Counted from the first letter of the stretch, positions 10,660-21,168 are shown. The stretch: 64,000 nucleotides of DNA from Uranotaenia lowii (GCF_029784155.1 NC_073693.1:330526592-330590591); one strand, 5' to 3'. The notes: generated by a model from the letters alone, not told the origin. A program made the numbers and translations.

Positions 10660-12428
10660 CACAGTGGGGATTTTCGAGCCAAAAAGGTACCCAATTCAGG
10701 CAAGAACGTCTCGCTTGAAAAAAAAAACAACCATTGTTTATGTAAAAACCACGAGGAATCGAATGGTCTACTCCGCTTTCTAATAAATTGACTCGTAACG
10801 TCTCATTCTGCCCGATTTCCCCTATTTTAAGGATGGTATTCATCACAGTAAATGAGTCGGGGCGGTCGAACTTATTGACGCCTCATTAGCAGTGATGAAT
10901 ACCACCGTAAAAAAAGTTAGCCCATTTTGGAAGTCCAATAACTTTTTTGTCTTAACTCTTATCGATATGCAGTCTTCGGATGAAATGTTTTTCATAAATT
11001 AGGCTTTAAGAAAACCCGTTTTTGAAATAAATCGGCCGAAGGAAACCAAAGTTATTGATGAAAAACTGGTTTTTCATGTTTCTCCCGAACAAAATGTCTC
11101 AAAATCCCATACAAACTTCAGGCTCGTTGAGCGACCCCTTCCCGTGATCCGATCTGGCCCAAATTTGACATGAGATCTTGTACTAGGCCTAGGATCAATT
11201 TTAGCCTGCAGCGCATAACTTTTTCAAAAGTCGGGTCATTTGGGGCACTCTAGTGTACAAGTTTAATTCCGATTATAGCAATCTGCCTTGCTACTAAAAA
11301 GTCATGTAAACCATACTGTTTAGTGTAATAATGTCGGCCAAATCGATTGATGTACTCCAATTTTTGTTTTTACTACGGAAAGTGGCTCCCTTTGCCTCTT
11401 TTCTCCTAAACTTAGGAATTTTTTCAAAGAAAAAACAGTCAAACAAATTGTAATCCAACAATTTTTCATCATGAATGATCATTTTTGGTGGATTTATTTA
11501 TCTTTAAGCTGATCGTGTCGTTTTTTGCACTAAAATGAAGTGAAACGGTTAAATATCCCCAACTTCCCCTAGCTTTTTGAAATTTGTGCATAAATGTTAA
11601 CATCATTTCATTCATTTTTGTGCATTTTAGAATGCATTCTCATTCGTTATAGTGATTTTTTTCAACATATCGCTCGATTTTAGGGGAAATCGGGGTGGTT
11701 TCTGTTATTCTCGTAAGCTGAGGACTAAGCGGAGTACACCACTCGAATCAGCGACAAATTTTACACTAAATCACTTGGTTTTTTAATTTGGTATGTAAAT
11801 GGCTCAATTGTTTCAGCAAAACTTATGCACAAATTTAAAAAAGCTAGGGGAAGTTGGGGATATTTAGCCGTTTCTTTTCATTCTAGTGCAAAAAAGTGAC
11901 ACGATTAGCTTAAAGATAAATAAATCCACCAAAAATGATCATTCATGATGAAAAATTGTTGGATTACACTTTGTTTGACTGATTTTCTTTGAAAAAATTC
12001 CTAAGTTTAGGAGAAAAGAGGCAAAGTGAGCTTGAAGATAAATAAATCTACCTAAAATGATCATTCATGATGAAAAATTGTTGGATTACACTTTGTTTTT
12101 ATTGAATAAAACTTTAAGTTTAGGAGAAATGAGAAAAAATGAGCCACTTTCTTTAGTAAAAACAAAAATTGAAGAATACATTTTTACATAAATAAATATG
12201 GTTTATATGAAATTTAGTTGCAAGGTTTAGTTGCTACAAACGGAATTCTTTACATCCCAAAAATAGGGGAAATCGGGCAAAAAGGCGTTCAGATACATTT
12301 CATCAGAAAGCGATGTAGACCATTCAATTCCTCGTGTATTTTTCATAAGAAATGATAGTTTTCAAGAATTTAGTACAGTTTAGGCTATCGCCAAAGAAAG
12401 TTTTTATTAATCAATAAACCCCACTGTG
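10660..12428. mobile_element. Foldback element, tips CACAGTGGGG/CCCCACTGTG
   Basis: The tips CACAGTGGGG (10660-10669) and CCCCACTGTG (12419-12428) are inverted, and much of the left half is mirrored in the right half. Matching pairs include GGGGAAATCGGGCA, TGATCATTCATGATGAAAAA and GCTAGGGGAAGTTGGGGATA. The right arm carries a tandem duplication of a segment of about 115 bp (units near 11930 and 12048). The left arm carries about 420 bp that the right arm lacks (about 10836-11258), presumably a nested insertion. No transposase or clear target duplication is visible. Confidence 0.7.
10836..11258. repeat. Segment interrupting the left foldback arm
   Basis: This interval has no counterpart in the right arm of the surrounding foldback. 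It opens with an imperfect hairpin, GGTATTCATCACAGT to AGTGATGAATACC (about 10831-10905). From about 10930 to 11240 it resembles 60140-60410 in order and content, sharing CAATAACTTT, GCAGTCTTCGG, AAAGTTAT and GATCAATTTTAGC. I infer an interspersed repeat family of unknown class with two diverged copies here. Confidence 0.45.
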
Positions 12429-12449
12429 CAATGGTTTGTGTCTAAAATA

Positions 12450-13990
12450 AGGCTACTGTATAAATTGATTCACAAGTTCCCCATTTCTGCCAAAATAAAT
12501 GTATTACTCGTATAAATTCCTCTACCATGCCTAATCTGGTTCCATTTGCTTAATCAGATTCCGAGGCTTTAAAATATATGGAAGTTCTTCTGATTTATAA
12601 GCAAGAAAACATTCTTCCTACCAAAATGCCTTCTGTACTAAATATTTTCGATAATTTCTCGAGTTAAATTAAAAAAAAAGTATGGGTGCACTTCTCTCCC
12701 TTTTGTTTTCTTTAATGTCTTTATTGCAGAGATTTTCAGCTTTCAGCTGGTTCATCTCTTTTCCCCCTTTTCTAAATATCCCCCCTTAAAAAGAAAGTAA
12801 GATTTTAAAATTCTCATTTCCATCTACATTCTTGTGACTAATGTGGCCCTCATTTGCTTAAAATGTTATCGAGTTTTTTTTTTCAAAAAAATCGTTTGAG
12901 AGCCCCCCTCTTCCCTATTAATCCCCCACTGGAATGAGGGAGGGTTGTCGAATAAGCACAGAAAGATATCTCCTTCCCAAATATCCTCCTCTTCTAAAGT
13001 TGGTTTCTTTCCTGTGACATATTTTATAGATACAATGTATGGGGCTCCCGTCTTTTCTTCCTATCTCACTCAATGGAAGTAGGGAAAGGTCCCAAATAAT
13101 TAAAGTAGCATTACTCGTATCAAAATACAATCCCATCCCATTAAAAAAATGTAGTGGCCACCTCCCCTTTTCCTATTTGTTCATTGGGCTCTAGTAGGGG
13201 TCTCGAACAACCATAGAGTCTTTTTCCGTATCCAAATATGCTCCCATGCCAAATTTAGTTCCATTTGCTCGATTATTTCTCTAGTAAAGCAAAAAATTGT
13301 AAAGAGCCTTGCTCCCCCCTTTCTGCTCCCCAATGGAATGTGTAAATGTCATTCACTCAAATACCCTCGCATTTTTAATTTGATTCCCCTCGCTTGATCA
13401 GTGATCGAGTATTGCAAAAAAATGTATGGGCCCCTTCTCCTCTTTCTATCCTTCCAATCAGAGAAGGGAGGGGTCTAAAATAATCATAGAACCTTGTACC
13501 ATATTAAAATATCCCACCATGCCGATTTTGTTCCATTTGCTTGAATAGTTATCGAATAATGCTATAAAAACTGGAAATCCAACTCAACTGGAAAAAAGAG
13601 AGGTCCGATATGAATTGAAGCATTTCTCGTATCCAAATACCCACGCATGCTCAATCTGGTTCCATTTGCTTGAATAATTCTCGAGTTGCTCTCTTATTCC
13701 TATCTCCCCATTGGAAGCAGGGAGGGGTACCAAATACTCATAGAAATATTTCTCGAACCAAAATACTCTCCAATGCCAAATTTGTTACTATTTGTTTGAA
13801 TGGTTCTCATGTTATGCAATCATTTCTTATTTACTTGGGAGACCCCTTCCAGTAAGAGGGAGGGATCTCAAACTATAATAAGAACCTTCCCCGGCCTTCA
13901 TCTGCTCAGTTTCAAGGAAATCGGTTCGGTAGTTTCTGAGTCGATAGGGAACAAACTATCTAAAACGATCTGTATCGCCCTATTCCTGAA
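12450..13990 (+). mobile_element. Microsatellite-associated family, fragment C
   Basis: About nine imperfect units of 120-150 bp each contain a version of CCAAATTTGGTTCCATTTGC and a run of C- or G-rich bases around CCCCTCCC. The 3' part (13895-13960) has GGTTCGGTAGTTTCTGAGTC, the reverse complement of the entry segment of the copy at 52211-55039. The orientation is the same as the copy at 48889-50531. Neither terminus is preserved clearly, so this is treated as a truncated copy. Short frames here are not genes. Confidence 0.65.
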
Positions 13991-14198
13991 AGTCACTTAG
14001 GCCTTCAACCACAATAACCTGTTGACTGAATGTTCGAACCCCGGGACTATTTAAATAGGTAAGTTTCTACCGGTTATAATGGAAACAATCCATCAAACAG
14101 ATTGAGATGTATCCAATTTCGAATAAAATAACAATTTTTAAAGGAGTTTTTTATGACAGGCATATTCTCAAATTCAGATTTATGGGATAAAACTTGTA

Positions 14199-14204
14199 TT
14201 TATT
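14199..14204 (-). other. Poly(A) signal of the 14291 gene
   Basis: TTTATT on the plus strand reads AATAAA on the minus strand, 87-92 bases beyond the stop codon of the minus-strand gene. The spacing is normal for a short insect 3' UTR. AT richness makes chance occurrence likely, so it supports the gene only moderately. Confidence 0.45.
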
Positions 14205-14290
14205 TTTTTAAAAATATGAACAATAAGCCAACATCATGACCAAAAATAATATTCATTTTATGAGGATGATTTGAACATCACAGTGGAATT

Positions 14291-15094
14291 TTAACCGTTT
14301 CGAATCATTATGGGTAAAGCAGTCGCAGTAACGTACGGTTGTACTTCAATCAAAACTGTCTGCCTTGCGGTTACAAATCCTCTCGAATCCCTAAGCTTCT
14401 TCACCGCGTACGTTATCCCAAAAGCTATAACGCAGATCAACCAAATTACAATAAAAAACAAATACCAACAACTTTCTTCCAGCCTCAGTTGATTAGCTGG
14501 TATGATGGCTATTTCCGTTGTAGTGGGTGTAGTACTCGAAATGTCGCAAGCCTTCATCTGATGCTTCACAAAACCGATTAGTCCGGAGCAATCGCACTGA
14601 TTACCCATGGAGTTCGGATGATTTAGCAAAAGTACCGGCGGTTTCGACAAAATTGGTACCTGTATGTTTAGGATAACGGCATCACGTTGAATTATAACGA
14701 TGTTGGTGCAAACTTTCCAGGATTCAAGGGAGGTACACAGAGTCAGCTGAACCCGTTCAATTCCACTTTCAGAACTACGAAGAGCAATTTTCAAATGAAG
14801 TAGGTTTTGTTGCTGAATACACTCTACAGAAATTCCGTCTAAATTTGTTCGACAGGGGAGTACAAATTTAAAGCACACCGGTCGCGGAATGTTTTCATCC
14901 TTTTGAAATTTTAGATTTGAAGCGCTCAATAGGAGTAATCCCACCTGAGGGATTCCCTGTTGAAAAGCGTGGTTTTCCAACATCTGTACCAAGCAGCGAT
15001 TGTCGGTTTCTTGATATGAAAATTCCAGACAAGGATTATCCTGCACTCCGATGGTACCCATCCAAAGTAATGCGAACCAAATCAATCGGTACAT
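14291..15094 (-). CDS. Type I single-pass membrane protein, unknown
   Basis: An uninterrupted 267-codon frame in a neighbourhood where other long frames are artefacts. Residues 1-18 form a hydrophobic signal peptide. The predicted ectodomain (19-208) has ten cysteines (22, 34, 74, 81, 92, 120, 129, 167, 169, 183), including a CxC pair, enough for several disulfides. A Thr-rich stretch at 188-194 looks like a stalk. A hydrophobic segment at about 210-230 is followed by a basic stop-transfer (KKLRDSR), giving a cytoplasmic tail of about 37 residues. This predicts a secreted-face receptor, adhesion or envelope-like membrane protein, but I recognise no family and assign no function. The Met at 15094 directly precedes the signal peptide, which fixes the start despite a weak Kozak context. 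A GTAAGT donor-like site at 15149-15154 on the minus strand could mark a 5' UTR intron. An AATAAA lies downstream. Confidence 0.7.
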   Translation of the reverse strand: MYRLIWFALLWMGTIGVQDNPCLEFSYQETDNRCLVQMLENHAFQQGIPQVGLLLLSASNLKFQKDENIPRPVCFKFVLPCRTNLDGISVECIQQQNLLHLKIALRSSESGIERVQLTLCTSLESWKVCTNIVIIQRDAVILNIQVPILSKPPVLLLNHPNSMGNQCDCSGLIGFVKHQMKACDISSTTPTTTEIAIIPANQLRLEESCWYLFFIVIWLICVIAFGITYAVKKLRDSRGFVTARQTVLIEVQPYVTATALPIMIRNG

Positions 15095-15114
15095 ATGAGG
15101 CGGCTAGTTCGTGA

Positions 15115-16149
15115 ATTGGAAATGAACTGCCCAATTGATTCCATAAGTACTTACCAATATTGGGAATCAGGATTTCTTAAACTTAATGGACTCATCAAAT
15201 ATTCATCCCTAAAAAGCTCTTAAATGATTGAGGACTCTCAATGACTCAAATAAGGTACAGAGGAAAAATTATTTTCAAGCATCTAATTCTTAGAGTGAGT
15301 GACACAGACAGAAGCTCAGAAATTTGAGTTCTCAATCTGAACAAGAATCAATTTAGAATTAAAAACTTACTAGAATCCTGTTTAATAACAAGCGTAACCA
15401 ACCCTTTTCTATTCCTAACACGGAAAAAACAGGAAAAACCTGTATCTTCAAATGAACGAAAGCAATCGTCACAAATCACAAGGAAACGAAACAATGACAG
15501 AAGCTACGTAGATTGAATATCAATAACCATTCGATGTGATACATTTGATCGCCAGCCGACCCAGTCAACAGTTGCAGATGCCAACAGCCTTGCATACCGG
15601 TTTCATCAATTAATAGTCACCACAAGATGTCTGGGACGGAGGAAGAAAGGTTTCCGAAAAAGCAGCAGCTAGCTAGACGAACGCTTCTTCAACGGATTAG
15701 GTAACACCGGAAATGACTTAGCGCCCGTGGGCAAGTGACTGATATGCTAATCGAGGGAGCGAAGCGGTCCAATACAAAGAGAAAGAGAGAAGGTAGAATC
15801 ACGATTTCATTCATAAATTAGAGGAATAGAACCTCTCCAATTGCTTGAAGGAATCATTTTGAAATTATATTCATTTCACAGAAAATCTTGAGCTTGAGTT
15901 TGCTATCAACTTAAGTCTACCTGCTGCCCCTCCTGGCCAATGGCATAATCGTTGCACTCCGTGATTGATTCGAGATTATTAACATTTCACAATAAACTAA
16001 ACGAAAGGTTGCTGGGAACAAGAAACACAATCTTACTCACAGTTTTGGGAATCTCCTACATTGAAAGAAACAATCATGACGCCGGCCAAGTCCGCGAAGT
16101 CGATGATTATAAACGAACACGAACAGGATCGCAATGAAACTTGATATTT
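15115..16149. other. Upstream region of the 14291 gene
   Basis: This would contain the 5' UTR and promoter of the minus-strand gene. I see a donor-like GTAAGT on the minus strand at 15149-15154 but no clear TATA or initiator pair. Complexity is normal and a slightly GC-richer patch lies at 15600-15770. No second gene can be supported. Confidence 0.4.
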
Positions 16150-16330
16150 CCTCGAAGAGATTCCTTTTTCTTAACTCTAAGCGTACATCTTTCGAGGATA
16201 TGATGGCTAGCATCTTACAAATGCTAAAACTACCAACCCACAGAACTATGTATGCCGTGACCGGGATTCGATCTTATGCCCGCTTTCTTAGAAGAGTTAA
16301 AGGCTATCCTCTACGCCATGGGCTTGCGGC
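16150..16330 (-). mobile_element. tRNA-derived SINE, family 1, copy 1
   Basis: On the minus strand an A-box-like TGGCGTAGAGGATAGC is followed by a B-box-like AGATCGAATCCCGG, then CGGCATACATAG and a body with GCATTTGTAAGATGC and ATCATATCCT. The same head-to-body order occurs on the plus strand at 22890-23070. The two copies agree well in the body and less in the head. It is a SINE rather than a functional tRNA, because the clover-leaf is degenerate and the unit continues past the tRNA part. Confidence 0.65.
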
Positions 16331-17066
16331 AATGATTTTAATATGGTTTTATTTTGTGCAGCTCCTTTTCATAACTGTTTTATTATGGTCATGAGTAATG
16401 CTTGAGATTCTTGGTGCAACCATTTCTTTTTAGGTAGTTCTGAAAACGCTAAGCTTTTGCTAAATATACTGTTTAAGTTGTTTAGAAGAAGTCCTGAATG
16501 CACTACTAAATCTCCAATGAAACATAAACTTAGGAATTTGCCTCAAGCTTTTTTTGCCTGTAATTTGCCGTAATAAAATAAAGTGAGAGTTCTCGATCAA
16601 GATGTCCACACAGGACACGTTCAATTTAGATGGCCCATTTTTGAATTGGAATTCCCATTTTAACACACAAATTATGTGTGTTACTTTTAAATTAAATAAA
16701 CAATAAATATAAATATCTTTGAAATACTTCAAATCACTGTTAATCACTGAAAATCAAATCGAACTCCCAAAACATTGGTAGCAACGAATAGAAGTCGAAT
16801 TTCAATATCTGACGCCATCTTGAAATCAAAGGTGGCAGCTTCCACTTAGCTTCAAAATGCTGCAAATGACCGAAAATCGTATGAAACCTTCATTATATGA
16901 GTATTGGGTGAATAGGCTCGACGAGTAAAAGTCGATTTTTGCTGTCCGACGCCATCTTAAAATCCTTCTTGTTTTGTATTTTTTTATTTTAATTTTGTTT
17001 GAGCTTTTTTCGTCTGGTTTGATATTGTTTTATCTTATTTTAAGAGGAGAAATCACCGTGAATTTG
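16331..17066. other. AT-rich spacer, nothing recognised
   Basis: No supported gene. CGACGCCATCTT and a nearby variant occur at about 16812 and 16949, suggesting a small local duplication. Otherwise ordinary AT-rich sequence. Confidence 0.4.
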
Positions 17067-17550
17067 TTTTATGAAATGAATTTGCGGCTTTATCGGTGAG
17101 GGTTAAAGAGTTGAAATGAAAGACGGATAGAAGATCAGAAGAAAATTCTAAGGTGGTGAAAAGAGCGAAGAGCATTTGAAATAGAAGCTTGACCACATGC
17201 TAAATTCTTTGTCTCGCATCAATTAACTGTATTGAAGAAGTAGTACCCAATAGAGAAGGCACTACATTTTTCGATACAGTTAATTATGGATGGTTCGACC
17301 GCCATGTGAGTGTGCACATGTGCCGAACGGACAAAAACTGTATCGAAAAATGTAGTGCCTTCTCTATTGGGTACTACTTCTTCAATACAGTTAATTGATG
17401 CGGGACAAAGAATTTAGCATGTGGTCAAGCTTCTATTTCAAATGCTCTTCGCTCTTTTCACCACCTTAGAATTTTCTTCTGATCTTCTATCCGTCTTTCA
17501 TTTCAACTCTTTAACCCTCACCGATAAAGCCGCAAATTCATTTCATAAAA
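17067..17550. mobile_element. Near-perfect palindrome, 215-bp arms
   Basis: Arms at 17067-17281 and 17336-17550 are inverted copies. By eye they differ at one position only (GTCTCGCATC against GTCCCGCATC), with a 54-bp spacer. The tips are TTTTATGAAATGAATTTGCG. The loop itself contains a small inverted element (CATGTG to CACATG). A 13-base sequence, GTTTTATCTTATT, lies near both outer edges (about 17029 and 17551) and might be a remnant target duplication, although 25 bases separate it from the left arm. There is no coding potential. A transcript across it would form a very long hairpin. Confidence 0.85.
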
Positions 17551-18204
17551 GTTTTATCTTATTCTATTTTGATCTAGCTAGTTGTGTCTTGTTTACTCTG
17601 GTTATTTTTATTATTTAACACATTAAGGACCGCGGAGAAATAAAATCCGAAAAAACCTAAATTCGGCAATCTATGTCTCAGAAACCACTGCATCAAATTC
17701 CATACATTTAGTATCTTTGAGTAACCGAATATGTTGTGTTTTGTTTTTGTAAAATAAAGTTTCATATTTAAATTTATAACCAAACATTTGAGTTTTGCTT
17801 CTAAGTGTAACACACTCGCAGTAAACAAAAAAAACAAGATATCTCGCATTTAATCCGCAATGAGTAATCATTTTTTTTTTTTGCTTGTTTTATTCTGTTC
17901 CATTTGGTTCCATTTAATAAAATCCTGTGTTATTATTTTTTTTTTTTTCATGATACTCTGTTATGCATTTTCTAGTTTTCTTTTGTTTTGAATTGTTTTG
18001 TATCTATCTTCTTTAACATTATGTTTCATTTTGGTTTTGTCTTTTTTTTAATTTTTTTAAGTATACTGCCCCTCCTCGCTTAACAGGCCCATATGAATTT
18101 GCGGCTTTTTTAATCTAACCTGACAGTTCGTCATTATGCACAATATAAAACAATAAAAAAGGGATTTTGTTCTAGAAATTTCGAAAAAATATCAACTTGT
18201 GACT
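17551..18204. other. AT-rich spacer, nothing recognised
   Basis: T-rich and A-rich runs with no supported gene. The phrase ATGAATTTGCGGCTTT recurs at 18091, matching the tip of the neighbouring palindrome, so a fragment of that family may lie here. Confidence 0.4.
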
Positions 18205-18212
18205 GTCCCATA
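18205..18212. repeat. 8-bp target duplication of the hAT, left
   Basis: GTCCCATA here is repeated exactly at 20817-20824 and brackets the hAT element whose left tip was later invaded by the Tc1 element at 18215-19932. Confidence 0.75.
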
Positions 18213-18484
18213 TACAGTGAGGGGCAAAATAAAGTGTTCAAATTATTTTTTTTCAATTTCTTTTATTTTTCTGGTTAAAATTCAACGAAAACACATCGTA
18301 ATCATTTTTAAAATATTGTTTATTATGTTCTTTTCAATTTTTGTTAATGTTGCGCTGGAAAAAAAAGATAGTTTTTCTGATAGATAAAAAACAGTTAATA
18401 TTCCAAAAAAAAAACAGGGGCAAAATAAAGTGTCCAGATCAGTACAGCTTCAAATAATTCAAACTGAAGGCAAACAAGAACGAT

Positions 18485-18965
18485 TTAATAATGGTTATTA
18501 TGGCCTAAATTAGCCTTCAACACCTCCTGCAAGCGCTTCGGCACACTTTCAACAAGGTTGTGCAAGTGTTGTGGGTCGAGTTCTTCCCACGCATGCTCCA
18601 GTGCATCAAAATAAGTACTTTTATATGTCACACCAGTCTTATCAATCAGAGCATCGAGGATGGCCCACAGATTTTCGATGGGGTTCAGATCAGGACTTTG
18701 CGGGGGCCATTCAAGGGGTTTGATGTGGCAGAAATGGAAAAATAACTTCGTCAGATTGGCCGTATGCTACGGATCGTTATCCTGCTGTAAAACAAAGCGC
18801 TCTTCGAGGCCCGTCTTGAGGAGGGATACTTCGAGGTTTTCCCGCAGGATATTGCAATATGACTCAGCTGTCATGATTCCGTCAATTTTTACCAAATTTG
18901 CCTACCCCACCTCAAGAAAAGCACCCCCACACCATCACGTTACTTCCTCCGTTGCTCCGTGCTCG
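18485..18965 (-). pseudogene. Tc1 transposase 3' half, left-arm copy
   Basis: On the minus strand this is the mirror of 19200-19664. It encodes, with breaks, the C-terminal catalytic half of a DD34E transposase. Read on the minus strand it keeps the frame through the SPDLN region, where the right-arm copy has lost one base. It carries its own defects, for example a stop near the WGCFS segment and substitutions around 18740-18760. It lacks the N-terminal DNA-binding domains entirely and cannot encode an active enzyme. Confidence 0.8.
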
Positions 18966-19084
18966 ATATCAATCGAAAACGCTTACTGAAGAAGATAGTA
19001 AGTTGCTATCGAAATACCGGTATCTGAACTTTTCATTTACCGTGGTTGAATTAAAAGGAATCTTTCGATTGCTTTGATTCAGTG

Positions 19085-19664
19085 GAAAACATTGTCGACG
19101 AATCCAAATTTGAGCTATTCAACCGGAAGAAGCGGGATCATATGTGGCGCAAGTCGGGTGAGGAGCTCCAAGACCGCCATATCTAAGGAACAGTCAAGCA
19201 CGGAGGAGGTAACGTAATGGTGTGGGGTGCTTTTCTTGGGGTGGGGTGGGCAATTTGGTAAAAATTTACGGAATCATGACAGCTGAGTCATATTGCAATA
19301 TCCTGCGGGAAAACTTCGAAGTATCCCTCATCAAGACGGGCTTCGAAGAGCGCTTCGTTTTACAGCAGGATAACGATCCGAAGCATACGGCCAATCTGAC
19401 GAAGTCATTTTTCCGTTCCTGCCGCATCAAACCCCTTGAATGGCCCCACAAAGTCCTGATCTAAACCCCATCGAAAATCTGTGGGCCATCCTCGATGCTT
19501 TGATTTATAGGACTGGTGTGACAAATAAAAATACTTATTTTGATGAACTGGAGCATGCGTGGGAAGAACTTTACCCACAACACTTGCACAACCTTGTTGA
19601 AAGTATGCCGAAGTACTTGCAGGAGGTGTTGAAGGCTAATTTAGGCCATAATAACCATTATTAA
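19085..19664 (+). pseudogene. Tc1 transposase relic, right-arm copy
   Basis: The relic starts in the core at DESKFELF (first catalytic Asp, codons from 19097), continues through RDHMWRK and KHGGGNVMVWG, then QQDNDPKHTA (second Asp, about 19363-19390) and SPDLNPIENLW (catalytic Glu, about 19446-19480). Spacing from the second Asp to the Glu is 34 residues once the lost base is allowed for, as expected for DD34E Tc1 enzymes. Breaks are a stop after DRHI (about 19183), disruption around 19245-19265 and a one-base deletion at about 19443. The N-terminal helix-turn-helix half is missing. It is non-functional. Confidence 0.9.
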
Positions 19665-19932
19665 ATCGTTCTTGTTTGCCTTCAGTTTGAATTATTTGAA
19701 GCTGTACTGATCTGGACACTTTATTTTGCCCCTGTTTTTTTTTGGAATATTAACTGTTTTTTATCTATCAGAAAAACTATCTTTTTTTTCCAGCGCAACA
19801 TTAACAAAAATTGAAAAGAACATAATAAACAATATTTTAAAAATGATTACGATGTGTTTTCGTTGAATTTTAACCAGAAAAATAAAAGAAATTGAAAAAA
19901 ATAATTTGGACACTTTATTTTGCCCCTCACTG

Positions 19933-20816
19933 TAGGCTTACCAGAATAAAATTTCGGGAAGTTGGACGTTTTTCAATCTGAAGTATGACGAAAAGTAGAA
20001 AGCCCTATTTTGTGATTTTTATTAAAAAAATATTTCACAAATTTTCGATAAGGTCTTATCACAACAAATTATGATCAAAAAAAAAATTTGTTTCACATTT
20101 TTATGTAATTCTGGTTTTTAAATTCAATATTTTATCGTTAGTATTTATTTTTATAAAAAAAGAGTTATTCTTGTGCTGGAGCATACTTCTCCGAAAAGCC
20201 GATTATTTCTAGCAACTCTTCATTTTTTAAATAAATGGGAATGGAACTCTGAACATGAAATTTGTGTGTTGTTGTATTGCAGTAAGATAATCGCTCTCAA
20301 TAAGGAGTTTTCCGCGTTCCATGGTCCATTGGATATTGATGATGGAAAAAATCCTCTCTACATTGGCATTGTGAGCCGAAATTACGAAGAAATATTCAGT
20401 AATCGTCAGCAGCTCGGAGTTATGAACGGGTTATTGATTTGATTGGAAAAATAATTTCCGTTTTTCATGGGTAAGTTCGTTTCTGAAATCATCTTGTTGC
20501 TGCACAATGAACGAATTTTGGCGAAAAAATTGGTCATACAGTTTGACATCGTTGATTTCAATAGCTTTGGTCGCTAAAATTTTCACACAGTTTTCAAGCT
20601 GCTCGAATTTGATACTATGTGGTTCCAACAAAGACAGAAAATCGGAAAAAGTAAAAAAGTAAACGCAAAGAAAAAAAATCGATAAACAAGATAATGGTTC
20701 TTTAACGGTTTGAACCAGGAGTAGGAGTAGGACATTTTAGGTTCAAAGTAGGACGATAGGACAAGTGCCGAAATAGTAGGACATGTCCTACCAAAGTAAG
20801 ACGTCTGGTAAGCCTA
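19933..20816. mobile_element. Non-autonomous hAT element
   Basis: The terminal inverted repeat TAGGCTTACCAGA (19933) is matched by TCTGGTAAGCCTA (ending 20816). The 8-bp duplication GTCCCATA lies at 18205-18212 and 20817-20824; it becomes adjacent to the left tip once the Tc1 insertion is removed. TIR style and an 8-bp duplication are diagnostic of the hAT superfamily. Subterminal motifs such as TAGGACATGTCCTA are present at the right. At 884 bp it is far too short for an intact hAT transposase gene. Confidence 0.9.
20431..20650 (-). pseudogene. Possible hAT transposase fragment
   Basis: A minus-strand frame of 66 residues reads LEPHSIKFEQLENCVKILA and onward, rich in charged residues and ending near QQQDDF. 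Its position inside the hAT suggests a scrap of transposase or captured sequence. I see no RW-E-hATC dimerisation motif and cannot assign it with certainty. An opposing plus-strand frame at 20173-20442 is equally unassigned. Confidence 0.35.
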
Positions 20817-20824
20817 GTCCCATA

Positions 20825-21168
20825 TGAAATATACCCGCATAATAGTCCCATCCCACGGATGTAGTTACTTTAAATATGTTTCTTTGGGTGAAATAATCTT
20901 TAATTTATCGCTTTAAGTCATTTAAACAAGATTCAACTTACTTGATTTGAATTATGCACACTAGTTTTCGATGGCAGGGTAAAAATAATGAAAGAATGTC
21001 GTCTTGTGAGAAGACTATCTTATACAACTAAAATCATGATAAGATGCAACTTACAAAGAGGAATTCATGATATTTTCCCAAAATTATGTTTTTATTTTTG
21101 ATAACTACATTCCGAAGTTCAGAAATGATCAAATTTAAGTCTTAGAAAGTAGCTTGGCAAACAAACAT
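20825..21168. other. Spacer, nothing recognised
   Basis: AT-rich sequence between the hAT target duplication and the next palindrome; no gene or element ends seen. Confidence 0.4.

Larger units (their letters stand above)
18215..19932. mobile_element. Tc1-type IR/DR element as an inverted half-dimer
   Basis: The termini CAGTGAGGGGCAAAATAAAG and its reverse complement are flanked by TA on both sides (18213-18214 and 19933-19934), the Tc1/mariner target. Each arm has a second copy of the terminal motif about 200 bp inward (18415-18436 and 19713-19734), the IR/DR layout. The inverted similarity is not limited to the termini. It runs about 740 bp into each side and includes the 3' half of the transposase gene on both arms. 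The 5' half of a normal element is absent, so both ends are the same end of the parental transposon. Confidence 0.9.

Noticed and set aside
10660..12428. hAT or Tc1 assignment for this foldback
   Set aside because: Neither an 8-bp nor a TA duplication fits the tips convincingly.
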